Assembly (NCBI GenBank): GCA_002335495.1
Contig: DDBW01000011.1
Span: 1 to 18,911 of the forward strand
Direction of reading: 5' to 3'
Source: Candidatus Dojkabacteria bacterium UBA2022
Lineage (GTDB): Bacteria; Patescibacteriota; Dojkabacteria; SC72
Length of the DNA: 18,911 nucleotides
The notes under the pieces are model-generated. The model saw only the letters and a list, made by a program, of their open reading frames with translations. It did not search any database and was not told the DNA's origin. The position numbers were made by a program, and so were the translations under genes. This document shows positions 1 to 7,495 of this stretch, piece after piece. The first letter of the stretch is position 1, and each line of letters opens with the position of its first letter.

Positions 1-31
1 CAGGTTGATTCATTTCATTTATATTTTCTAT

Positions 32-580
32 ATGAGAAAGTATATTTGGTTGGTACTGTTAGTTGTGTTTGTTTTAATAATTGCCCTTGTAGGTATCTAT
101 ATCTACCGTAATATCGGTATTACTGAATATAATGATATTGCTTCCCAAATCTCAAATATTAAAGATAAAACCGAGAGGAAAAAGTCTGAAGATCTTTTTG
201 TCGGTGATGGAATAGAAGGTGTTTTATATACAGGTGTTGTTAGTTTCGTTAATACATATGGAGAAGGTGGTGTTTTGGTATACCGCAAAGATTCATTTAA
301 ATATTTCCAAGGATTTAAAGATACTGTTTATACATATCAGACCATTTGTGCTGGAGATCCCGTTCAAACTATTAGACTAGGAAAAATTCCTCAGGTTGAG
401 AAAATTGTTACAAATAATGTAAATAAATGGGCTGATTATGTAAAGGTCGGTGATTATATTCAAATCATGGAAGTGGATAAAGAGTCCAAAGAAAAAGAAG
501 GTAATCTTAGAGAGGCTTGGGCAAGTGATTTTGTGCCATTTTTAATTCAAGACTTTAGTACATTATGTGGAAAAAATTAG
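32..580 (+). CDS. Small single-pass membrane-anchored protein, unknown function
   Basis: The protein is about 182 aa and I recognise no family. Residues 5-25 form one strongly hydrophobic segment after a short basic N-terminus (MRKY), so it is probably a signal anchor with the rest outside the cell. The exported part is polar and has two cysteines (about residue 106, and in the last five residues) that could pair. I chose the ATG at 32 over an in-frame TTG at 5 because the hydrophobic segment follows it directly and a TATATT box at 20-25 lies 6 bases upstream. The gene overlaps the next one by 16 bases, implying translational coupling with the large cysteine-rich secreted protein. A second small anchored protein precedes the paralogue at 4944, although the two small proteins show no obvious similarity. 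The gene is confident; the function is unknown. Confidence 0.8.
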   Translation: MRKYIWLVLLVVFVLIIALVGIYIYRNIGITEYNDIASQISNIKDKTERKKSEDLFVGDGIEGVLYTGVVSFVNTYGEGGVLVYRKDSFKYFQGFKDTVYTYQTICAGDPVQTIRLGKIPQVEKIVTNNVNKWADYVKVGDYIQIMEVDKESKEKEGNLREAWASDFVPFLIQDFSTLCGKN

Positions 581-3066
581 CATCATTCACCCTGTTGGTT
601 GTATCAATATTCCTGATAGGAATATTTGATAATCGTGAAGTTTATGCTGGAGGTAATAATAACTGCTCGGATATTCAGTGCACCAATAGTACTTGCGGAA
701 GCCAATGTGGTCTTGATGCTAATGGAAATCCAGGATGTTGTTGTACCGAATATACCTGTAACGGTGGTGATAACGTTCCTGTTAACTGTGGTCCTGGATA
801 TTACTGGAGTAACCGTGGATGTATTAAAATTGGATCCGGATCCCCCCCCCCAGATAATGACCCACCTCCCCCAAACTGTGAACCTTTGAGAGTTAACTGC
901 CCTCAAGGTACGGTCAGAACAACCGTTGTAACCAGTAGTGTTTGCCACAATAAATCTTTATATAACAACTGTTATCAAACTGTTGGCAGTGCCCAATCTA
1001 TAACTGGAGACTGTAGTTGTAGAACTGTACCTGGTGAGTGTTGGAAGGACTGTTGGACTAATCCAAAGACTGGGGTTACAAAATGTTGGACAGAATGTGA
1101 TCCTGATGAGACGGTTTGCAGTGGTAAACAGTACGTGACATATCGTTGTGATCCTGTGGCTCCACCTGTTGAGGTGGTGCTTAGTATGAGTTCTAATGGT
1201 GAAACCATGGGATGTACGGCCGTCCCTGGATATGTTGGTAAAAATGCAAATAATATTGTTCGAGTAACAACAACGATTCCAACTTCATATGGTGGTGGTA
1301 CTATAACAGATATCCGAACTTGGCTAGGAGCCTCTCCTGCCAGTACCGATGCAATTTCCAGTACCGTATCTCAAGCTCTTGCCAATAATCATCAGCTTGG
1401 AATAATGGTTCGGAAAGTTGGGAGTGTTTGGACAGATGTATACGCCCCAAGTAAGTATGCTACTAATGGAAATGTAGGTACAGTTATCCAGTCATGGGTA
1501 AGAATTGGGAGCGTTGGAAGTGGTTATAGGGGGGAGATTAAAGGGCCGAACGGTAGAAGCTTAGCGAGTATTAGCAATGTTTCGGTTACAACCTCTGGAT
1601 CTAATAGTGTCCTAACTTATGATATTGCCTTCTATAGTGATGTCTCCGGACTCCAAAGCTACGAGACAGGGGCAAGTACTACCTATCAAGTTTTTGCTAC
1701 CGCCAAGTTTAGCAATGGTACTACGGTTCCCAACTGGACTAACTCAGGTGATATGTTTGTTCTTGATCTCCTCTCCCCTACTCAGGAGTCACTCAACTTT
1801 ACTTTTGCGGGGGGAACTTTAGTTGATCTTCTTTGGAGATTTACAGATGTTGATCCAATTAGCGGGGGTAATGGTATGGCAAGAGTTATTGGAAATGCTT
1901 CACGTATTAACACGGGCCGTGTAGAAGGTCCAATTGACGACACTACCTCTGGGGTTCTTAACTATGTATTAGGATCTGGGGGTACCAACTCAGCTACGTT
2001 ATATACATCCACTGACTATTTATGGAGAGTAAATGGAAGTGCAACCAGGACAGAGAGAATTGATGTTAAAACCAATGAAGGTGGTTCTATTAACTTTGCC
2101 GTTAACGCTTTTGATAAGGCGTGTAATATGACTTTAGGTAATACTGCTCTTCCTCTGGGGGATCCTTGGATTATAACAAAGGCTGGAGTTGCTTACTCAG
2201 AAGGTGGATCAGTGTACGAAGTTCCAACCCTTTTATATACTACCGCGACAGAGAGACTATCAAACGATACATACTGGAATGCTCCATTTGCATTCTATAA
2301 ATCCGACGCGGATATGACTACAGAAGTCGTCTCTTCAAGTACCTCCGCTTTGAATAATCTTTTATACTCAGTACAGCTGAAATCTGTAAGGCTCTTGAAT
2401 AAGAGGGACTTGAATAATAAATCTGAGTATTGGTTTGATAAATTAACTGCCAAGCTAGATACTGAGGTGTCAGATACACCTGCGGACTTTGTAGTTGTAA
2501 CTAACGCTGGTAATATGACTGCTCCTGCCAGATCTACGTTGATAACCGATGGTACTAATACATGTGTTAACGATAGGTTTTGTGTTGTAGAAGTATCCGG
2601 TAATCTCACTGTAAACGCAGGTTATGTGTGTGACGCAAGGACGCTCTTTGTAGTTGAAGGCACTACTACAATCAACCCAGATATTGGATCTAACGGTCTA
2701 AATAATGGGTGCATGTTCCTAAATCGCGGTGATGTAACTATTAATCCAGGTACGTATAAGTCAGGTGGGTCCACTTATGCGAAGTTTGATCAAGTTGCTG
2801 CCTTTTTCGTTACAGATGGAACTATTAATATTGCATATGGAGATAGTGGGCAGACCCATAGAGACGGATTGAAAGTCGTTGGTAGTTTGATTGCTTTCGG
2901 TGGTACAAGATCGGTCGAGGTTGAAAGGTCTTTGACTCTGATGGACGCCAATAGCTTCCCTTCCGTGGCTATTCATTTCGATGGTAGATACCTTAACTTC
3001 GCCAGCAAATTCTTTGGTGGGGATACCGAAGGTTTTAAGAGCGAGGTAGGATTTAAGCCTCTATAG
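565..3066 (+). CDS. Large secreted cysteine-rich surface protein, copy 1
   Basis: This is an 833-aa exported protein. Residues 1-28 look like a Sec signal peptide (basic MWKK, hydrophobic core, V-Y-A cleavage site). Residues 34-195 contain 22 cysteines by my count, interrupted by a proline linker (about 93-105) encoded partly by a run of ten C. From about residue 200 the protein is rich in Ser, Thr, Gly and Asn with few cysteines, probably Ig-like or other beta structure. The region from about 660 on, with repeated 'GNLTVN', 'TINPDI' and 'GDVTINPGTY' phrases, suggests a beta-solenoid-like fold seen in patescibacterial surface proteins. It has no C-terminal membrane segment. It is closely similar to the protein at 4944-7403 from about residue 106 to the end. 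It sits four genes upstream of pilM-pilN-pilO, so I infer a pilus-associated or surface adhesin role. No enzyme motif was seen. Confidence 0.85.
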   Translation: MWKKLASFTLLVVSIFLIGIFDNREVYAGGNNNCSDIQCTNSTCGSQCGLDANGNPGCCCTEYTCNGGDNVPVNCGPGYYWSNRGCIKIGSGSPPPDNDPPPPNCEPLRVNCPQGTVRTTVVTSSVCHNKSLYNNCYQTVGSAQSITGDCSCRTVPGECWKDCWTNPKTGVTKCWTECDPDETVCSGKQYVTYRCDPVAPPVEVVLSMSSNGETMGCTAVPGYVGKNANNIVRVTTTIPTSYGGGTITDIRTWLGASPASTDAISSTVSQALANNHQLGIMVRKVGSVWTDVYAPSKYATNGNVGTVIQSWVRIGSVGSGYRGEIKGPNGRSLASISNVSVTTSGSNSVLTYDIAFYSDVSGLQSYETGASTTYQVFATAKFSNGTTVPNWTNSGDMFVLDLLSPTQESLNFTFAGGTLVDLLWRFTDVDPISGGNGMARVIGNASRINTGRVEGPIDDTTSGVLNYVLGSGGTNSATLYTSTDYLWRVNGSATRTERIDVKTNEGGSINFAVNAFDKACNMTLGNTALPLGDPWIITKAGVAYSEGGSVYEVPTLLYTTATERLSNDTYWNAPFAFYKSDADMTTEVVSSSTSALNNLLYSVQLKSVRLLNKRDLNNKSEYWFDKLTAKLDTEVSDTPADFVVVTNAGNMTAPARSTLITDGTNTCVNDRFCVVEVSGNLTVNAGYVCDARTLFVVEGTTTINPDIGSNGLNNGCMFLNRGDVTINPGTYKSGGSTYAKFDQVAAFFVTDGTINIAYGDSGQTHRDGLKVVGSLIAFGGTRSVEVERSLTLMDANSFPSVAIHFDGRYLNFASKFFGGDTEGFKSEVGFKPL
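842..851 (+). repeat. Homopolymeric C10 tract inside coding sequence
   Basis: Ten consecutive C lie in the Ser-Pro-Pro-Pro linker of the first large secreted protein (codons TCC-CCC-CCC-CCA). A second C-rich stretch follows at 861-873. Runs of this length are prone to slipped-strand changes, and a one-base change would truncate the protein at its N-terminal cysteine module. Confidence 0.9.
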
Positions 3067-3073
3067 TGAGATA

Positions 3074-3103
3074 TTGAGTACTTAGCTTTAAAAAGGTTAT
3101 AAT
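3074..3103 (+). promoter_or_regulatory. Candidate promoter for the gene at 3133
   Basis: TTGAGT (3074-3079) and a perfect TATAAT (3098-3103) are 18 bases apart, in the gap after the first large secreted protein. Predicted transcription start is near 3110, about 23 bases before the proposed TTG start codon. Confidence 0.6.
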
Positions 3104-3132
3104 ATAGCAATAAACTATATACTACCTGTGAT

Positions 3133-4407
3133 TTGGCACTTGCTTCTTTATCAATACCTAATGAGCATGGAACAAGCACTGAGGTTCCTTCCTGCTTTGT
3201 TGGACTTGCTGCCGTTGAAGCAGAAATTGCTAAGGGTAGTTTGAGCCCTAACTCCTTATTCTACCCTCTTAAGTCGGTTTTTGAATATATGTCTTCGAAT
3301 GTAGCAGAGGCTTTATCTGAAGATGAAGTCTCCCTGGTTGATATTGCTCATCTTCACTATCTTACTCTGAGGTATGTTAATGACCAACCCCTTTATTCAG
3401 ATGGAATAATCTCAAATATTGTTAGTGAAAGGAGCCGGTTTGATGCTACCCTTAGAAATTACTTAGGGTTTCTAAGCTATATTAATAAAGAGTGGCAAGA
3501 AATCGGTGTAGCAAATATAAGTATGGACCAGGTTACTAACGCACTTCATGCTTATCGTTCACTTTTAGATAGTAGCTTTTTACGTAAGGAACTCTCCTCT
3601 AAAAGACCGGAAAGAAAAGTATTACAGTTTGCGGCTGGGGTCTCCATTCTTCTTTTAATAGCTCTACTACTTACTCAGTATAGTAACGATGGTGACGAAG
3701 CTCCCTCGAAGATAGGCACCTCCTCCAAAACACCAACTCCAATAAGCCAACCCTCGCAATTTCAGATAACTTCAACTGCAGCCTTGGAGTTAGAAGCTTT
3801 CCCTTCACCTTCTCCATCTACTCCCACTGGTCCTTCTCCCGAACCTCTTACAATGGATACGATAAGTAGCATGTCGGAGGAAGATATTCTTAAACTTGTT
3901 CCTGCGAAAGGAGATGAATCGAAGAGTAGATTTGTGAGCACAGTTAGGAGAAACATCGTAATAACAATAGAAGATAGTGGGTATATTCTGTACGACGTTC
4001 TGTCGCAAAAAGAGGTTACAAATGGACAGGCAGGAGTCATACTTCTTGATAATGAAAATGGAGACTACTTTGAATTTCCCTTTCATTCAAATATTGAGAG
4101 CATGGTTCAAAGTATGGAAATAAATGGCATTAATGGCTCGGTCGTAAAATATGCCCAGGTAAGTGAGGAGGGGAAAAATATATTCCAGAATATTCTTGCA
4201 AACCTAATCGGAACAAAGGGGCAAGGAAAGTACGTTTTCTCATTCGAGACAGCTCAGGATTTCCAGATTGTCTCCGATTTTGCATGCTGGGGAGTAGAAT
4301 TGGATGATGATAAAGTTTTTTCAATTGTGGTATATCTAGATAAGGATAATTCATATCGTATCGAAGTAGTTGGGGTTGATCCAGAGGTTATTAACGAGAA
4401 GTACTAA
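3133..4407 (+). CDS. Single-pass membrane protein with DUF5667-like N-terminal region
   Basis: The protein is about 424 aa. Residues 1-160 are presumed cytoplasmic and helical; 'GSLSPNSLFYPLKSVFEYM' (about 35-53) resembles the 'PGSPLYPLKR' signature of DUF5667 domains, which often sit next to a membrane segment in proteins related to anti-sigma factors. Residues 163-183 form one transmembrane helix after a basic stretch (KRPERK), so the N-terminus is likely inside. Residues 185-240 are a Pro/Ser/Thr-rich linker, and 240-424 are an acidic exported domain I do not recognise. The reading frame is closed upstream by a TAA at 3100 and has no ATG before residue 53, so TTG at 3133 is the best start; there is no Shine-Dalgarno sequence. 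It lies between the two secreted paralogues under its own promoter. A signalling or envelope role is only an inference. Confidence 0.7.
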   Translation: MALASLSIPNEHGTSTEVPSCFVGLAAVEAEIAKGSLSPNSLFYPLKSVFEYMSSNVAEALSEDEVSLVDIAHLHYLTLRYVNDQPLYSDGIISNIVSERSRFDATLRNYLGFLSYINKEWQEIGVANISMDQVTNALHAYRSLLDSSFLRKELSSKRPERKVLQFAAGVSILLLIALLLTQYSNDGDEAPSKIGTSSKTPTPISQPSQFQITSTAALELEAFPSPSPSTPTGPSPEPLTMDTISSMSEEDILKLVPAKGDESKSRFVSTVRRNIVITIEDSGYILYDVLSQKEVTNGQAGVILLDNENGDYFEFPFHSNIESMVQSMEINGINGSVVKYAQVSEEGKNIFQNILANLIGTKGQGKYVFSFETAQDFQIVSDFACWGVELDDDKVFSIVVYLDKDNSYRIEVVGVDPEVINEKY

Positions 4408-4416
4408 TATTATTCG

Positions 4417-4446
4417 TTGACATTTCAATTGCATCTATCATAGTAT
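4417..4446 (+). promoter_or_regulatory. Candidate promoter giving a near-leaderless mRNA
   Basis: A perfect TTGACA (4417-4422) and TAGTAT (4441-4446) are 18 bases apart. Predicted transcription start is 4453-4455, and the ATG of the next gene is at 4455, so the mRNA would carry a leader of 0-2 bases. Confidence 0.65.
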
Positions 4447-4454
4447 TAACAAGC

Positions 4455-4937
4455 ATGCAAAAAGTTACTGCCCTTGTAAAATGGAGTCTAATTACTACTA
4501 CCGTTATTGTAGTATCCGTCGTAGTTTTTTTCACCTTTTTATGTAAGAACTGCCTTATATCTGAGCAAGAAAACACCAGCCCTCAAAAGAACTTGGATCC
4601 CCCTGCAGATATAACAACAGAGTATAATCCGTACCTGACAGCTCCAATCTTTAAAGTCACTGGAGAAGATAACGGGGCCACTCCCTTCTCTCTTGAGCTT
4701 GTTTGGCCAGAAACATTTAAGCAGTTTAATGATGAATGGATTCCAATTCTAAATTGTACAGATAATGACTATCTTTTACATAACCAGAAAGATAATACTG
4801 AGGAAAAGGTCCCTAAGGAGGAGTTTTTTAGCTATCTGGAATCTGATATCCCAGAAGGAACTATGATAACTGGGCTTTGTTCCGATATTGATTGTTACGA
4901 GCTTACGAAAAATTGTATTTTATACATGTATAAGTAG
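4455..4937 (+). CDS. Small single-pass membrane-anchored protein, unknown function
   Basis: The protein is 160 aa with one hydrophobic segment at about residues 10-30, after a short N-terminus with two lysines, then an acidic exported domain of about 125 aa. Two cysteines (30 and 33) lie at the outer edge of the membrane segment and four more in the exported domain (about 100, 142, 146 and 153), so disulfides are plausible. I recognise no family. It has a good promoter immediately upstream, and its stop is six bases before the start of the second large cysteine-rich protein, so the two are almost certainly co-transcribed. The position mirrors the small anchored protein at 32-580 before the first large copy, but I see no convincing sequence similarity between the two. 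Confidence 0.8.
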   Translation: MQKVTALVKWSLITTTVIVVSVVVFFTFLCKNCLISEQENTSPQKNLDPPADITTEYNPYLTAPIFKVTGEDNGATPFSLELVWPETFKQFNDEWIPILNCTDNDYLLHNQKDNTEEKVPKEEFFSYLESDIPEGTMITGLCSDIDCYELTKNCILYMYK

Positions 4938-4943
4938 CTTAAT

Positions 4944-7403
4944 ATGAACATTTTAAGAATAAGTCAAAAAATAGTTTCTGTAGTATTTTTTATTTCCGTA
5001 ATTTTTCTTTTTAACAAGAGTATTACAGAGGCTGCCTGCTGGCCCACGAGTAGTCCTCAGCTTGAAGCGGGCTCACACTCCCCAAACTGTGGTAACACGA
5101 ACGGAGGTAATGCCGAAGGTGAAACAGGAGGTTATAACTGTGGGAATTACGTCGCATTAGGAGGAGCTTATGGTTGTTATTGGCATAGCTATGCTTGTGA
5201 TACCCCATGTGGTTCTGGGGGAGGAGGTGGTGGTGGTGGTGGAACACCTGCGTGTGATTGGTCCAGGGTAGACTGTCCTGCTGGTACTGTAGTTGATTAT
5301 AATCAAGAGATTGGCCGAATTTGTGGAAGGATTTCATACTGCCCTAATGCTGGTACTGCTCAACAGAACTTAGGGTGTTGCGGAGGAGGATGGGTAGATA
5401 CCGACGACTGTTGGACTACCCCAAGTGGGGTTGAAAGATGTGAACAGGAGTTCGTTTGTAGGAGAAATACCATCGCTACGTACAGGTGTGTTCCTTTAGC
5501 CCCTCCTGTCGAGGTGACGTTGTCTATGACCACAAATGGTGAGACGATGGGGTGCACTGCAGTTGCAGGTTATGTGGGTAAAAATGCTAACAATATTGTT
5601 AAAGTTACCAGCTCCATCCCTACTAGCTTTGCCGGTGGAACCATTTCCGATATGCGTAATTGGTTTGGCGGAACTCCAGTAGTCACCGATGCCGTATCCA
5701 GTACTGTGTCCCAAGCGTTAGCTAACAATGGCCAGTTTGGAATTATGGTTCGAAAGACTGGCGCTAACTGGACTGATATCTATGCACCAAGTAAGTATGC
5801 AACTAATGGTACTGTAGGAGCCAGCATCCAATCGTGGGTCCGAATTGGAAGTGTTGGATCCGGTTATCGAGGCGAGATCAAAGGTTCTAATGGAAGGAGT
5901 CTAGCAAGCATAAGTAATGTATCTGTTACAAACTCCGGAGCAAATACTGTTCTTACATACGATATAGCTTTCTATAGTGACTTATCCGGCCTTCAGGTCT
6001 ATGAGAACGCTACGAGCAAGACGTATCAAATACACGGAGCGGCTAAGTTTAGTAACGGGACTACTGCTCCTAATTGGACTAATCCAGGTGATACATTTGT
6101 ATTAGACTTGACCTCCCCTACTCAGGAGGATCTTAGTTTTACAGTGGCAAGCAACACGCTAGTTGATTTACTGTGGAGATTCACAGATGTAGATCCTTCA
6201 AATAGTGGTAACGGTATGGCTAGAGTTATTGGTAACGCTTCGAGAATAAAAGCTGGTCGAGTTGATGGCCCAATTGATGACTTGACTTCGGGTGTACTTG
6301 ACTATGTACTAGGCTCTGGAGGGACTGACCTTCCTAACTTGTACACTTCAACGAATAATCTTTGGAGAGTGAACGGAAGTACTACTCGTACAGAAAGGAT
6401 CGATATTAAGACAAACGAAGGTGGTGCTCTTGATTTCGCAGTATACGCATTTGACAAGGCTTGTAACCGAACTCTTGGTAGCATAGCTCTCCCTCTTGGC
6501 GATCCATGGGTGATAACTAAGGCTGGTGTAGTTTACTCTGAAGGCGGTTCTGTATACGAGACCCCAACTCTAGCCTATACAAGTACAACTGAGAGACTAT
6601 CGAATGATAATTATTGGAATCTACCGTTTGCTTTCTATAAATCTGACGCCGATCTGTCTACCGAGATTCTTGCTTCTAGTGGCTCTAATCTAGGCTACTT
6701 GGTTAACGCCGCTCGCTTAAGATCTGTTCGACTTATGAACGAGAGAGATTTAAGTAACCGGTCTGGGTATTGGTTCTCAAGGCTCTCTGCCAAACTTGAT
6801 TCCGAGGTGGAGGATTTTCCTTCTGATTTTGTAGTAGTATCGCATACGGGGAATCTAAATGCTCCGGCTCGATCTACTTTGCTCACTGATGGGATAAACA
6901 CCTGTGTTAGTAGTAAATATTGTGTAGCTGAAGTGTTAGGTAATCTAACATTAAATAGTAATTATGTATGTGATGCAAAGACCCTATTTGTTGTTGAGGG
7001 TACAATTAATATAAACCCTGACGTTACTTCTAACTCGGCAGTTAATGGGTGTATGTTTTTGGGTAAGGGTGATGTTGTAATTAACCCTGGAACTTATAAA
7101 TCAACTGGTGCGACATATCCTAAATACGATATCCTTGAATCTTTAATTATTACCGATGGCGCTATTACCGTAGCGTATGGGGATAGTGGAAGGCCGCATC
7201 GAGATGGTCTTAAAGTGGTTGGTAGTTTGATTGCTTTTGGGGGGACAAAGTCTTTTATTGTAGATAGATCTTTGACGCTAATGGATGCAAATAACTTCCC
7301 GTCCGTAGCTGTTCACTTTGACGCTAGGTACCTTAACTTTGCAACTAAGTACTTTGGAGGAGATACGGAGGGCTTTAAGAGCGAGGTTGGGTTTAAACCT
7401 TAG
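4944..7403 (+). CDS. Large secreted cysteine-rich surface protein, copy 2
   Basis: This 819-aa exported protein is a paralogue of the one at 565-3066. A probable signal peptide ends at about residue 30 (ITEA, then ACWP). The N-terminal region to about residue 185 holds 16 cysteines by my count and is interrupted by nine consecutive glycines (about 92-100). Similarity to copy 1 begins just after this linker ('RVDCPAGTV' here, 'RVNCPQGTV' there) and runs to the C-terminus, with near-identical blocks such as 'MVRK', 'SWVRIGSVGSGYRGEIKG', 'GDTEGFKSEVGFKP' and the 'GDV.INPGTYKS' region. Many codons differ silently between the copies, pointing to an old duplication kept under protein-level selection. 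It has no membrane segment after the signal. It is co-transcribed with the small anchored protein upstream and followed by the pilM operon. A surface or pilus-associated role is inferred. Confidence 0.85.
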   Translation: MNILRISQKIVSVVFFISVIFLFNKSITEAACWPTSSPQLEAGSHSPNCGNTNGGNAEGETGGYNCGNYVALGGAYGCYWHSYACDTPCGSGGGGGGGGGTPACDWSRVDCPAGTVVDYNQEIGRICGRISYCPNAGTAQQNLGCCGGGWVDTDDCWTTPSGVERCEQEFVCRRNTIATYRCVPLAPPVEVTLSMTTNGETMGCTAVAGYVGKNANNIVKVTSSIPTSFAGGTISDMRNWFGGTPVVTDAVSSTVSQALANNGQFGIMVRKTGANWTDIYAPSKYATNGTVGASIQSWVRIGSVGSGYRGEIKGSNGRSLASISNVSVTNSGANTVLTYDIAFYSDLSGLQVYENATSKTYQIHGAAKFSNGTTAPNWTNPGDTFVLDLTSPTQEDLSFTVASNTLVDLLWRFTDVDPSNSGNGMARVIGNASRIKAGRVDGPIDDLTSGVLDYVLGSGGTDLPNLYTSTNNLWRVNGSTTRTERIDIKTNEGGALDFAVYAFDKACNRTLGSIALPLGDPWVITKAGVVYSEGGSVYETPTLAYTSTTERLSNDNYWNLPFAFYKSDADLSTEILASSGSNLGYLVNAARLRSVRLMNERDLSNRSGYWFSRLSAKLDSEVEDFPSDFVVVSHTGNLNAPARSTLLTDGINTCVSSKYCVAEVLGNLTLNSNYVCDAKTLFVVEGTININPDVTSNSAVNGCMFLGKGDVVINPGTYKSTGATYPKYDILESLIITDGAITVAYGDSGRPHRDGLKVVGSLIAFGGTKSFIVDRSLTLMDANNFPSVAVHFDARYLNFATKYFGGDTEGFKSEVGFKP
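5217..5243 (+). repeat. GGN repeat tract encoding nine glycines
   Basis: Nine consecutive glycine codons, five of them GGT in a row (5226-5240), start with a G5 run (5217-5221). The tract separates the N-terminal cysteine module from the part shared with copy 1. Changes by whole GGT units would alter linker length without breaking the frame. Confidence 0.9.
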
Positions 7404-7426
7404 GATAGGGTTATAGCTAAAATTCA

Positions 7427-7455
7427 TTGACATGCTATATGTTACTTGTTAATAA
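7427..7455 (+). promoter_or_regulatory. Candidate promoter for the pilM-pilN-pilO operon
   Basis: A perfect TTGACA (7427-7432) lies 17 bases before TAATAA (7450-7455), and TG at 7447-7448 forms an extended -10. Predicted start is near 7462, about 34 bases before the pilM ATG. The -10 itself is weak (3 of 6). Confidence 0.55.
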
Positions 7456-7495
7456 TAGTATGTAAGTAAACTGCCTAATTTAAGTGTTGGATTAT

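Noticed and set aside
604..1208. Antisense open frames (604-948 and 975-1208, - strand) within the first large secreted gene
   Set aside because: They mirror the Gly/Asn/Thr/Cys-rich sense codons, have no promoter or start site of note, and match no family. The sense frame has a signal peptide and a paralogue.
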